From NCBI GenBank assembly GCA_003049465.1, contig PYSS01000129.1, forward strand, positions 47,357 to 111,356: a stretch of DNA of 64,000 bases. The letters are read 5' to 3'. The position numbers were made by a program, and so were the translations under genes. Under the pieces are notes generated by a model. The model saw only the letters and a list, made by a program, of their open reading frames with translations, had not been told where the DNA came from and made no database searches. The DNA comes from Magnaporthiopsis rhizophila (lineage: Eukaryota > Ascomycota > Sordariomycetes > Magnaporthales > Magnaporthaceae). Position 1 is the first letter of the stretch, and every line of letters begins with the position of its first letter. Positions 32,932-45,407 of this stretch are shown here, in pieces.

Positions 32932-35900
32932 GGTGGCGACTGTGCTGTGATGTGACTAGGTTCTATCGGATTCCGAACAACGAAAACGGTCTACCTGCGA
33001 CTGTGGTGGATGGACGGAACGCGCGACGTTGATTAAGCGCGCAAGTAGAATGGGACAAGAGCAACTACAAGAACAAAGGGGAAAGACCGAGATGGTGCGC
33101 ACACAGATAGCACGCAGATGGACGATGGGAGGGAAGGAGGGAAAAGGATGTCGGATGGGATTGAGGATGAAAGGACAAATGGATAAGAGAGAGAAAGTGA
33201 CGGGGGAAGTCGAGGTAGATAACAGGCCAGGTCCGCAAGACGGAGGCAGCACCCTTGCGTGCGACAGGAGCTCCACCGTTGCTCCTGTGACGCATCTGAT
33301 GGACGGACGTGGTCTGGGGGGTGTGTGTGGCTGGGCCCCCGGATAAGGGAGTGTGCGGTGCAGAGCAGCCAGCAGACAGGACGATTTGGGAAGGCCACGC
33401 ACTGTGTGAGCGAGCAAGCCGCGGCTGGGTGGCGGCGGGCTTGGTCTGAGGAAGTGGAGTGCGCTATCTGGGCCAATGGGAGGCCTGCCCGACAGCTTTC
33501 CCCGCCAACCAGCCTGGCCGCCCCCGGACCCAGAGACGAGGTGAGCAGGGCCGGCTGTGGTTGAGTGGACGACCAGGCCACTAGCGGGCCACATGTACCG
33601 ACCAACTGACCACGGGCCAGGTCCCTGCCAGGCCCCTGGGGCGAGCCCTCCTCCAGTGGCAGGTAAACAGGGCGAGTGGCTGTCAATCCTCACCCGGGGG
33701 CGGCAGCGAGATTGGACGGGTTCCGCATTGTATCGGTGAGCTTAGGCAGGCTGCAGGCGCACCGTCATACCTTAGGGCAGTCGAGGCTGGCAGATGCAGA
33801 GCTTGGGGGGATGAATGAGCCCTGCGCTTGGGGCTCGGCTCCATTTCGCTGCATCCGGATCACCAGCAGCCCCAATGGGCGGAATGGGGCGAAAATTCTG
33901 GGGGAGCTCGGGAGAGGTAGGTACCTAGAGGCCGCTAAGGATCTCCGTACCGTGCTAATCTCATCCACCAGCTCCTGCCAGGTGCGTCAGACATCCCCAC
34001 ATCCTTTCCTCTTGTGTCTTATGCACCTACATACAAACAGAGGAAATCCTACCTGCGCACTGCCCGGAGGTGTATGGATGAGGCATGGCGAGATAAGAAT
34101 GGAAGTCACGGGGACACTTTAGGCGGGCGGCGCGAACCAGAATTGACTAGGACTGGCCTGCCCCCACAGCCGCCAGGCTCTCGAAGGAACGACGCGGCCG
34201 GGTCGCCTGAGCGAACCAATAGGTACAATGTAGGATGAGCAATCCAATGCCGTGCTCGACCAGTGCCTTTTCGAGCTCGCCATCTCGTCTAGCTGGTTGC
34301 ACAATCCATCGTTGCAGCGGGGCGATTCAGCAGAGAGCTTGCTACGTCGTCGGCGCTAGCCCTGACTCGCCACTGTCAACTGGAAACCTCAAGGCCAAAA
34401 TGGGTAGGATCTTATCTGCAGAGCTTATGGAGGCCTGGGCTGGCGCCTCTATGCTTCCGACCGGTCCGAGACGAAAAAGGTGGCATTTATCATTAACACT
34501 TTGGACAGAGGAAAGGGAAAAAAGAAGAAGAAAAAAATACGTCACGATACATTGATATATTGCGCAAACGAATTGATGACCAAGACAGTTGTCACCATGG
34601 AACATGTACGCATACGAGACACCCAGTGAGTGAGCGGCCTCGTGGCTTATCGAACAATTGGTTTTTGATCCTCGCAACCGGAGCGCGTGGCCCGGAAAAA
34701 AACCGATACGCCGAAAAAAGTAACCCCGGCCGAATAAATCTCCTTCGCCGGATTGAACGTTTGAGAAAAAGGAATGTGAAAGGAAATAGGAAAGGAAGGG
34801 AAATAGGAAAAGAAATGCTTTTTTTCTCCAAGGGAGGTTGTTTATGTACCTAATGAGTGGACCTTTGGTGTATCGCTTTTTTTCTGGTCTGCGTGCGGAG
34901 CTTCGCGGCCTGACCCAAAAGGGCAGCGGCACGTGCAGCTGACCTCTGATTCGCCTTCTCGGAGGCAAAGAACCTTTGAAGCAAAGTCGGAGCCACCAGT
35001 CTCCACTTTGGATGTGGCGCCCAACCGCCCTGAACCTTATGTCTCGACTGAGTTCGATCTCGTTTGCACATGTATTTACGCGCACACAGGCGAATGGGTA
35101 TGCGGATAACGCTCGATTGAATTTTCGCTAGTACACGGGACGGAGCGTTGGAGGGGACTCTGTGCTACCTACTTTATGCCAGTTGAAATATTCCGAGGTG
35201 CTGCGGTAGGTACAGTAGTACGTACCTGCCTAGGCATGTACCTATGCATGATGGTGTGTGTTTTGGCCGGTTTTTAAGGTGCATCCGTTGACTCGTGCGT
35301 ATGGAGGGAGGTGTGTTATGCCATAGGTGGCATACAAATGCGCGTGCACAAGCCGCCCAACACTAGGAGGATGCTGCAGCGTCGGCTGATGCCTAAGGAG
35401 AGCGGATTGATCGCCGTTGTTGGGATCCCCTGCTGACAATGGCAATTTGCCTATCGAAGTTCTCAAAAGCCGGTCGCGTAGTAGCAAATGTGGGAGGGTC
35501 TGTGGGCAGTGGACCTTCGGGGACCTGGAGGAAACGGCGTTCGCGTTCGGGACGGATCTGGATGTCTCGGTCGATGGATAAGCGAGCCAGCCATGCCTGC
35601 AGGTGATGCCGGACCCCAGGTAATATCGCGCTGGGTGCCTTTCCTATAGTTGTGCCAATTTGTGAACGCACGTGCGTACCTACGTACGTACCTTACTTAC
35701 CTACCTATGCAGCCCCGTATCAATTTATGTCCTCGACCAGGAGCATTCGGCTCGCCCGGACAGACCAGACCGCCTTGGGAGGCAGGCGAGCGGGCGGTCG
35801 TACCGTTCGTTGACTGACACGCCAAAGAACCGTGCATACACACACACCACACAACGCACACACCAAAAGATAAACTCACAAGCACGCAGAGCGCGCCGAT

Positions 35901-36831
35901 TGGAGCCAGTGAGGCACCCGCATGTGGGCTGCAGCGCAGTGAGGCTTGTCGGGAGATTATCACAAAAGCCAGATTCCAATGATGACGGGAACCCTCTCTA
36001 GCAGTGCCCGCAGCTGGAGATCTCAGTGCTCGGATACCTAGGTACGCTTTCGCGCCAGCCAGGGGGATATGTTTCATGGGGCGGCAACCAGCAGGCGTGG
36101 CTTGCCAGCCTCGACCCGCCTGGGCAATCACCACCCCCTCTATATAGACAGGCTGCCCGCCCGTGCGCGGGTTTCCGCCCACCACTCGGGTACTGAGGCC
36201 TCTCCAATCGTAATCGAACATGCTCGTCGGTTGCAGAAGGGGGGAGTGACATTGATTGCTACCAAACCAAAGCCTTGCGGCGGGCGGGCAGGCCCTTGAC
36301 GGAGTGACGAAAACGGGATCGAGTGACATTTTATTGATTGCCTTTTTCCTTCCTCTCTCGCTCACTCTCCTCTATTTCCATCCATCAGAGTGGGGAAGTC
36401 GGCAAAGAAGCGAAAGAAAGACCAAAAAAGAACTGCGTGAGAGACAGAACAGAAAGAAGAAAAGAGACCCAAAAAAAGCAAAGGAAAAAAAGGAAGGAGA
36501 AAAAAAAAAAAGAGAAGCGAGCGTACCGCCGGCAGAAGCTGAAAGCCTCCACTTTCCGCTCAACACCCTTGACGCCCGCGCCCGCCTCCCACACGCCCAG
36601 GCGCACACACCCCCCCAGGCACACCAGACAGCGCGAACCCGGCAAAGCAGGCAAACGGCGGCGGCAGGCTCGCTTGTTGGGTCGTGACCAAGGCCCGAGT
36701 AACACGAGCGCCCGGCAGTATATCTCATCGCCGTCCTCGCCAGTTTTCGCGGCAAGCACAAACCCCCCCGCGCCCGCCCACCGTCGCCTCGCACATGAAA
36801 ACGCGCCAATGCCCAGACGGGCCCTGCCCCT
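32932..36831. other. 3.9 kb divergent intergenic region, no gene seen
   Basis: It separates the protease and Zn2Cys6 regulator genes, which are transcribed away from each other, so both promoters must lie here. Open frames up to ~247 codons occur on both strands but are mutually overlapping, low in complexity and without domains. TACCTAGGTA occurs at 36035-36044 and the related palindrome TAGGTACCTA at 33918-33927. Purine-rich and pyrimidine-rich tracts dominate 36400-36520, probably 5' UTR of the regulator. Confidence 0.55.
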
Positions 36832-39800
36832 ATGGACCCGGACGCGACGCCGCCGATTGTTCCACCTCCTCAGGACCGGAGCCAGCTCAGTCTCACCCCG
36901 GCTGCCGCCGCTGCTGAGGCCTCCATCAAACGCAGGGCTCCAATTGCCTGCCGAAGGTCAGTTTCCTGTCCAGCTACAGCGCAGCGCGGCCCTCAGACGT
37001 CGCGAGCTTTTTCTTTTCCTTTTTTTTTTTATTTTTTTTTTTCCTATCTCTTTTTTTTCCTTCTTCTTCTCTTTCCTCCATCTTCCTGAGGTGATCACGA
37101 TGGTGAAACCTGCGCTGGCGAGCAAGCCACTGCCGCCGCCCCCGCCCAACCATCGGCGCCGTATTTGTCTCGCCCGGGGTAAATGTGGGCGGCTGGGCGC
37201 CCTCCCTCTCCCTATCGTCTGAGGGGTTGCTAGAGTTGGCCGTGGCGGAGAGCAAGGGCGTTTGTCACCACCACTTGGGCGCACGCACACACGCGCTCGC
37301 GCAGCGCTCACTAGCCCGCACACACCATTCATGGCTACTTCCTTACCTTTCCGAGATATACACGTACACATCCACATCCGCGTCCTCTATATTTGCCGCT
37401 TCACTGCCTCGGCTTCCCCTGACTATAGGCTACTGACACTTGTCTCGACCGCCATCAAGATGTCGGCGCATGAGAAGCAAATGCGTTCACGACAGGAAGC
37501 CGCCGTGTGACTCCTGCAAGGCCGCCGGGCTCGGCCCAGAGTCATGGTAAGCTTTCAACGCGCGAGCCCAGCGCCTCCTGCCCGGGCCGGAGCCGTGACA
37601 TCTCGGCCGACTGACTTCGCTCCAGCATCTTCCCCGTCCGCGGACAGCCCGACAGCGACCGCGACTACCGCCACCCCCGCCTCAAGGCGGAAAAGACCAG
37701 CAAGAAGGACCCGGCAAAGGTCCGAGCTGGCCCCTCAGACCTCGCCTTGGCCGTGCCTCTCGGCCAGCCGCGCCTCCACCAGATCGTCAAGGGCGCCGAC
37801 GCCTGGGACTCGCTGCCTCCACTGAACGACATTATCGATGCTGTCGAGAATTTCACCCGCCACTACTTCCAGCTCGGCTTCATCCCCAAGCAGATGTTCA
37901 CCGAGCGCCTGCGTCAGGACCATCGCTCCGTGAGCGTCTTCCTCCTGCTCAGCATCCTCGCCATCTCGGCCCGCTTTACTCCTTCTCTGATTAGCCGCTA
38001 TGGGAGCGATGGCATTGTTGCCTCCGAGACTTTTATCGAGCGCGCCTCCGCTTTTGCCCTGAACGAGCTTTACCAGCCGCCCACCCTCGAGAGATGCCAG
38101 GGCTTCTATCTTCTGAGCATTGCGCAGCAGGGCAGTGGATGGAAGAACAGCAGCTACGTATGTTGAACCTACCGTCTCCCTCTCGCTTTCTTTTGCTGCA
38201 CTCCACGCATCCGTATGCTGTGCAGCCCGGCCGCCCCAACTAACTAAGCTCTTCCGCGGTATAGATCAATCTCGGGATTGCCATGCGCATGGCAGCGCTG
38301 ATGGGCCTCCACCGAGAGGAGACGTATGCGCTCTCAAATCCAACCAAGGAGCTGGTTATTGCAGCCGAGTCGGCTCGAAGGACACTGGTATGTTGGCCCG
38401 CCTCCTTAGGAGTCCTGCTCGTTGTTCGTCTTGCTGATGGCGGCTGGTTTGGCGGGTGGCCGCAGTGGATGCTGCATAGTCAGGATAACCTTCACGCTGG
38501 CCCTTCGTCCCCCGTGTCTTTGGCCACAAGCGACATCACTGCTCTCCTTCCCAGTAACGAGGATGACTTTGCCAAGGGCTACGAACCAAAGTCGCGCGCC
38601 GCCCTGGCCGACACCCCGCCTGCCCTAGAGAACCCGGCCCTGATAGCCGACTCGGGTCGGTCTCTGTTCGCGAGCCTGATCCAAACGCACTACTTCTGGG
38701 GCAAGATATCCCGAAGGGCGGTTGCGCCGCAGGACAACAAGTGCCCGCGTCCCTGGGAGCCCCAGAGCGAATACGCCCAGATGGTCGAAAAGCTGAATGT
38801 GTGGGAGAAGAGCCTGCCCGACGAGCATCGCTGGAGCAGCTACTTGTTAAAGGGCTACAAGGTCGACGGCCTAGATCTGGTTAGTGTGCCGTTACAACGG
38901 TCCCCCACGTTTTCCCCAGAGATGGCTGGCGTGGCTTTCTGACTGTGGATTGGACTATAGGCATATCTGGCGGTCACCATGGTGGCCCGGCTGTGCAACA
39001 TTGTCCTGCGGAAATCATACCTCCATTTCATAATCAGGGGCAACATGGAGCCCAGAGAATTCTGGGCTGACATGTCTCTGGAGCTGTTCCGTAACGTCAG
39101 GGGTCTGTACGAGCAGATCGACGCTCAGTTCAAGGACCGAAGACCTGATGACGGCACCGGAGCTCAAATCACGGTAAGCTCGAGCTCCACCATGGGCGAC
39201 GCTACGGCGCCGTGTGGGTGTAACCGACCCGACTTGGACCCCCGTCACTGACCCATCCTGTTGTTCCTCGCAGTCATTTTGTGTTTATAGCTGTGGCATG
39301 CTGTCTGCATACCTCTGCAAGTATTCAAACAGTAAGGCTCTCAAGCATCATCTCTTCTTACATCCTACCTCGTCTGCCGAATCCAACGGTTCGCCACTGA
39401 CATGCGCACTACAGTCTGCCCAGACCCGGCAATCTCAGCCGAAGGACCCGTGATGCTGGAGCGGACCATGGCCATCTTGCGAGAGAGCCAGGCCGTCTGG
39501 CCGCTCGCCTCAAGATGGCGCGAAGGGCTCGAGAAGTTTGCCCGCGACCAGAAGGCCACCGTCAGCCAGGAGGGCAGCATGGCCGACGGGGTGAGTCGAT
39601 CAAATCCCGTCTTGCCACTTGTTTGTTGGGGCTTGGGCGTGAAGGCTGACGTCCGACTTTCGGCCGCAGAAGGATCCAGTGCCGCATGCTCTCCAACCCG
39701 TGCCTTCGCACTCGCCAGTCGAGCGGCCTTCCACCGCCCCCGTCGCCGACAAACGGCCAGTTACGGCAGGACCTGCCACCGCCAACACGCCGCGGCACCG

Positions 39801-40305
39801 AACCCCACCTACCAAGCCGGCCGTGGCATCCACAGCCTACCGCCCTGGGCCGCAGCCTATGCCCGACGACATGTACCTTGACTCCCCCATGAAAATAGCA
39901 GCCGCCGCGCTCCTGCCGTCGTCCCAGAATCAACACCCTCAACACGCCCAGCAGGGCCTTCACCACTCGCAGCACAACCCGCAACAACAGCGCATGCACT
40001 CACAGCATGGGCAACACCACGTGTCCCAAGACCTGCAGCAGGATCAAGCCGCCGGCCGCGGCGCCCAGACAGGCGGTCTCGATTTGCTGATCGAGGCGTC
40101 ATACTCGCACCACCAGTCAGGCACCGTCAACCCGCCCCCGACCCCGTACACCACCATGGGCCCGCAGCCTACTCCGCCAGAGGCCGCCTTGGCCGATTAT
40201 TACGGCCAAAACGACGGCTACACGAACGAGCTGCAATTTTATATTGACGGCATGCCCAACAACATGCACATCTGGGTGCCAGCCGGGAGCATGTACGGCT
40301 ATTGA
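36832..40305 (+). CDS. Zn(II)2Cys6 fungal-specific transcription factor
   Basis: Nine exons: 36832-36956, 37460-37546, 37626-38157, 38265-38387, 38466-38879, 38961-39173, 39274-39331, 39415-39590 and 39670-40305, giving 787 residues. The zinc cluster spans three exons: ACRR / CRRMRSKCVHDRKPPCDSCKAAG / final Cys, i.e. C-x2-C-x6-C-x7-C-x2-C-x9-C. The middle is a fungal transcription-factor domain (GADAWDSLPPLND, QLGFIPKQMFTERL, IAMRMAALMGLHREE, RRTLWMLHSQDNLH). The last exon is Pro/Gln/His-rich with an acidic/aromatic tail, a likely activation region. It should act in the nucleus as a DNA-binding regulator; targets are unknown. Intron 1 is unusually long (503 nt) and rich in T runs. All splice sites restore frame and motif. 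Confidence 0.9.
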
Positions 40306-42300
40306 TTGACATGAGGACACAGGACAACTCAAACAAAAATTTCGGTGTTTGTTTGCTTGGTGCGTTGCTTTATTGCCCTTTTTTCTTTGCCACCCCCCCC
40401 CCCCCCCCCCCCCCCNNNNNNNNNNNNNCCCCCCCCCCCCCCCCCCCCCCTTTTTTTTTTTTTTTTGGGTTCTTTTCGTGTCCTTCTCTACCTGCAAGAC
40501 GGAAATCGGGTAGAAATAGACCAGGGATGTTGTACGCATAACGATATGGTAGTGTTGTCTGCTGATGGCGAGGCGCACAGTCAGCCGCATGGGTAGCGGT
40601 GATGACGGCGGATACGGACTGGTTTGTGGGATTCATTCAGGTGGTGATCGAAAATTGTCATCACCACCCGTACCTTTGGGATTCCTTTTTTTTCTTTTTT
40701 TTCCATTGCCCCTCTTTGTCTCTATCTCTTCCGTTCCCCTTTCCCCGTTGATTGCTTTTGACTCTATTCCATTTATTTCTTCTTTACCATGTCACACCAG
40801 CCTTTGTACCGCAGTTAGCAAGCGCTTGATATCCATGCAAGCAAGCCTCGAATAAAATCAAAACGGCGTTGGAATGATCGTCTTCTTCTACAGAGATTTC
40901 CCTTCCAGGTCTTCACCAAGTCGCTGAGGCTGCCTGTTGTCTCTCGATCGCCATCTCGCCTCCATCCATATCTTGCCTCGGGACCTACGTAGCTTATGTG
41001 CTATACTCGTGCAGACGGGGAAGATACAAGTGTCGTAAAAGCACAGTGAGTACTCAAATATTGTCGCGTCGTTTGCTGGCTGGATCTTGTTGGGCAAAGA
41101 CTGTCAACTCCGTGCTACGCTCGCGCGTGAGACCTTTGTGAACGGGGGATACCCCAAACGCCGCGAAGACATGTCCAGCTACTCCCAAACATAAGCCCCG
41201 AAATTCAGACCCCTCCATGTACCGCCGCAGGCTTCCCTCCCCAAGGCAAGCAAGCGCCTTTTTGAACCGGCCAGCCCATCCACTTGGATGGCGAGGCTAT
41301 TGGAACACCTATCTAACAGCCCAAAACAAACACGCCGTAGTCTACTCTACGCAGTTCATTGCCCAGACCAGTTCACCTTCCTCCGGCAAGTAGCACACCA
41401 GAAAGTGATCACAAATATAAACGAAATCAGGATGGTGAATAGAGGCAACAGTAGCGGAAAGAAAATGAAAGGATCAAATGGGAATTTCGGGGCCGGGAAA
41501 AAAAACAAGATTAAAAAAAAAAAAAAAAAAAAAAGACAGAATTGTATCTTTCATCGTTGTCCCTTTATCGATTGGCGTTGACCCGAGTTTGATGGCTGGG
41601 GTTTGGGAGAGGGCTATCAACCAGTGCTGTGTGCTTTGGCCATCTCTCTTTTCAAGAGTACATGAATAAGGGGGAGCAGCAACATACGCGCCTTCGTTTT
41701 GGCCGCCCTGGGTATTGCCTGCGCGCGCAATATGCGTTGCCAATCTCCAACAACAACCCTGGGTCTCGACGATGAAGATATAGCCTCCAAGAATCAAAAG
41801 TGACGATGGGCACACAAAACCCAGAGGTTTAAAGCGCGGCAGTATCGAGTGTAAAATGCAGTGCAGGCCAGTGTAGTGTCGGGATTGCGGGATTCTCAGA
41901 TTACTAGTGTCGTGAAGATGGGTCTACTTATGTACATCATGGGCACAAATGGGGGTATTGTGACGGATATGTGAAACCAGGGGTTGTTGTCCAAGGCCAT
42001 CATCATAGACCAAGCACATCGCAGCACCACGCGATACCCTGGGCGATGGGCGCCGTAAAGGCGCGATACCGGGGTCGGTAAGGCTGGCTGACGGCAGTGG
42101 TATGCGGCCTCTTTCAGGGGGTCAGGGCAGGGGGGAACCGGCCTCGGGGTTTCAAGGCAGGGGGCAGCCGGGACGGGGCTCTGGGTTGGGGATGCTAGCC
42201 CGACTCGACCCAAAGGGCACGAGAGAGTTCAAAAAGATCCGGCGGGCAGCCTTCCAGTAGCAGGTGCCTGTCGGCACGGATCAACTTTGCCGCGACGCTC
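40306..42300. other. Convergent intergenic region with an assembly gap
   Basis: Lies between the stop codons of the regulator and importin beta genes. It holds the poly-C/N gap (40393-40450), a T run after it, and a poly-A tract near 41515-41534. No gene seen. Confidence 0.6.
40393..40450. repeat. Poly-C tract interrupted by 13 N (assembly gap)
   Basis: Twenty-three C residues, 13 N (40416-40428), then 22 C residues and 16 T residues. The true length is unknown. The run sits in the 3' flank of the transcription factor gene, starting 88 nt after its stop codon. Confidence 0.95.
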
Positions 42301-45300
42301 TCAGGTCTGCTGCATGACACTGACAGTGCCTCCGAGCTGGCGTTTGACCTGCTCGCGAGCCCAACGGGCAGTCTCCACTGTCCGGGGAGTGAACTCGCGG
42401 TTTGAGCGAGTCTCCTTGATGAGGGTTGTGAGCCAGTCTTGCCTGAAACCATCAACGAGCTCACCGTTGGGGTAGGCCTCGGCAAGATCGCTAGAACAAG
42501 TATTAGCAGCTGCATTTCTTCTTTCGACCGCGCGGATATCCATGCTTACCCAATCACACCCATCGACGCCCGCATCAGGGCTTCGCTGCGGTTGGAGTCG
42601 CTGCCGATGTTCTTGAGCAGCTCGAATATAGACTCGACATAAGGCTGCAGAGCTTGGGCTGTAAACAGGGTAGGGGGTTAACAGGCAGCTAGTCACCGAC
42701 GTCTTCCCGACAGGATCAACAAGGTAGGCTTACTCTTTCCGGCGCTCTTCATGGCGCCAATAATACCACCCCAGGCATCCATGATGCCCTCCCTCAGTGA
42801 GATGACGTAGTCGAACATCTCGTACGAGCCCTCGGGCACCGTGGTGATGGTCGACGCCTGCTGCAGCACCTGCGCCACCACGGACAGATACGTCTCAAAG
42901 TGACCGCCGATTGCGTTTGCAATGTCGCCAAAGCACTGGAGAATTGCGGGCTTGAACTGGTTGGACAGCGTGGAGCTCTGGGCGGCCGAAGAGGAGCAGG
43001 GTTAGCTCGATGTCGAAATGAGGTTGAAAATCACAAAATCACTGCACCAAAGAGGCTGCAAGCCATACATACCCTGAGGTTGTTCAGCAGGTAGTTCATA
43101 AAGTTGTCGCAGTACGGCTGGCTCCGCTCGCCCATGGACCGAGTGATGTCGCTGACAAGGCCAATAGCCATCGAGCAGAGACTGGGCTCCTCCTGGTTTC
43201 CGAGAGCGTTGTAGAGGAAAGGTGCAAAGGCGTCCATGTACTTGACAAACTCGTCTTCGATGGCGTTGGCGAGGCTGCTGATGGTGGCAAAGATGGCCTC
43301 GGGAACGGTCGACCTGCCGTTGACCGTCGACAGGATCTGCAGCAGAACCTGCATGATGCGGTCGCCCTGAGGCAGGATCTCCTTGTCCAGGCGGCTGATG
43401 ATGCCCTGAAGAACCGTGGCAAGACTCGTCTGCATGTCCTCGAGGGTGATGCGGTCCTCAACGCTGACAACCTGGGTCTGCAGCGGTACGGTGCCCTCGA
43501 AGCGCTTGAGGATGACGTCTGAGAGCGCGGCGACGGCCTGGAGGCTCTCAGAGGCTGCGTTGAGGACAAAGGCGTTGAGCACCTCATAGGCCGCCGTCCG
43601 GACGGCTGAGTCGCAGTCTTGCCTCTCCGTCACGCCCAGAAGGCTTGTCACGCTCTCGTTGAAGTAGGGCGTGATGGCATTCTGCGGGGCCTCGGGCTCG
43701 CCGGCAAACCGCTCGGCCAGGTTCATCAGGGCCCAGCAGCACGAGGCGGCCATCTTGGGGTTGTTCAGCAGCCCAGCAAACAGAGAGCGAATAAGAGGCT
43801 CGAGGTGCTGGGCGGGGTCGATAGCCTCGGAGCAGGCTTCGGTGATGCGGCCCAGCGCATAGGCGGTCGAGTCCTTGACATGCAGCGAAGAGTCATCCAT
43901 CATGGTGATGAGGATCTGGAGAGCAGACTTGACAATAGGCTCGAGCACCTTCTCCTCGGGGCCCTCCATAATGGCGCCAAAGGCAGAAACGGCGGCGTCA
44001 CGTTTGTGCCAGTCCTCGTCGCGCAGGTTTCCTTCGACGAAAGCGATGACAGGCGGGATGATAGTAGCACCCACGGCCTGAGCATAGAGCTGGAGACACT
44101 GGTAGCCGGCACGCGAGACGTTATACTCGTCGTCGGCGGCGTCCTCGTCCTGCTTGGTCAGCAGGGTCAGCAGGACGGGGACAACTTCGTTGGTGGCCAC
44201 GCGGCTGAAGTTGTAGAACGGCCTCATCTGATCCGAGCTCTCGACCTGGGCGTTCTCGTCCTCGATGGCAATCTCCTCCTCGCAAACGGTGCTCCAGAAC
44301 TCGACGGCAAGCTTCGCCACGTCCTCGTCCTCGTTCTTCATTCCGAGGATGGTCAAGCCAAACAGGGCCTTCTCCATGTAGAAGCGCATGTTTTCGTAGT
44401 AAAGGGCCATTATGCGATTGAGGCAGCCAAATGCGCCCTGCTGCACGCGCGTGTCGTCGGCTTGGGTAGCCTCGCAGACGACCTGCATGATGTAGTTCCT
44501 CTCGCCCTCGTGCTTGAAGTTGTTGCCAACAAACTCCAGCGAGTCGCCGAGCGCCGTGATGGCGGCCAGCCGGATCTCCGTGTTGGTCTCCTCCTTCCTG
44601 GCGCCCTGCACAACGGCCGTGAGGATGGCGTTGGAATGGCTCACCAGGGCGGCCCGGAGCTCCGGGTCCTGGCTCTCGCAGATGAAACCAATGGTGGTGA
44701 GCGAGGCCTGCTTCTGGTGCGGCTGGCCCTCGCTAACGTTGCTGACCAGCACGTTCATCAGCTCCGTCCACTGGCCGCGGGGTAGCTCGATCCCGGCAAT
44801 CGACGAGATGACCTGGGCCGCAGCCTGGCCAGCCTGGGCATTGGAGGAGGCGAGGGTCTGCAGCGTCAAGCTCTTGACCCTGCCCTTTGTCTCCTCGTCC
44901 GTCTCTTGAAGCCATTTGGCCTGGAGGGCCGCCTGGCGGGAAAACTCGCGGGCAGTAAATGCGTTTTTCACGGCGATACCGGCCGCCGCTCGGATGTGGC
45001 CCGGGGCCTCTTCGTTCGCAAGGACCTGGACCAGGGTAGCAAGGTATAATGACTGTAGAGGGAGGGGCAGAGAGTGGGCGGTCAGTCAGGAAGGAGTCTT
45101 CGAGTGAGGTTCGGGTCAAGACACCAGCTGGGAAGCGGCGGGGCTAGACGTACGAAATTTGTCTCGGCCGCCTGGGTAAGTTGCTGTTCGGCGGCATTTC
45201 GCAAGTTCGCGTCTGGTTGCGATTGGCGGTTAGTGGGGCGCACCGAAGGCCGGGCTCAAGAGCAACACCCGAGTCGCATTCGCTGAAGTCATGGAGGGCG

Positions 45301-45407
45301 GGCGGTGGCGTGGGGGTTTTCTGGGGTGGAGAGCTGAAGAGGGCGGGATGCTCACCTGGCGACAGCGAATTGGTCAACACCGTCGTGATATCCGATCCCG
45401 ATTCCAT
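42301..45407 (-). CDS. KAP95: Importin subunit beta-1 (karyopherin 95)
   Basis: Six exons: 45407-45356, 45212-45154, 45052-43073, 42977-42734, 42658-42550 and 42490-42301, giving 877 residues, close to the family length. It starts MESGSDITTVLTNSLSPDANLR, and exon 3 opens with the importin-beta N-terminal helix repeats (HIRAAAGIAVKNAFTAREF). The body is a continuous series of HEAT repeats, with the typical acidic-loop region (TVCEEEIAIEDENAQ) and KDSTAYALGRITEACSEAI. It ends ...RQLGGTVSVMQQT. The protein carries importin-alpha/NLS cargo through the nuclear pore and is released by Ran-GTP. Every junction restores the repeat pattern. It converges on the Zn2Cys6 regulator gene. Confidence 0.95.

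Noticed and set aside
34342..35085. 247-codon minus-strand frame in the protease-regulator intergenic region
   Set aside because: Composition is random, with no domain, and overlapping frames of similar length occur nearby.
43619..44785. 388-codon antisense frame over importin beta
   Set aside because: Shadow of the HEAT-repeat gene; no independent support.
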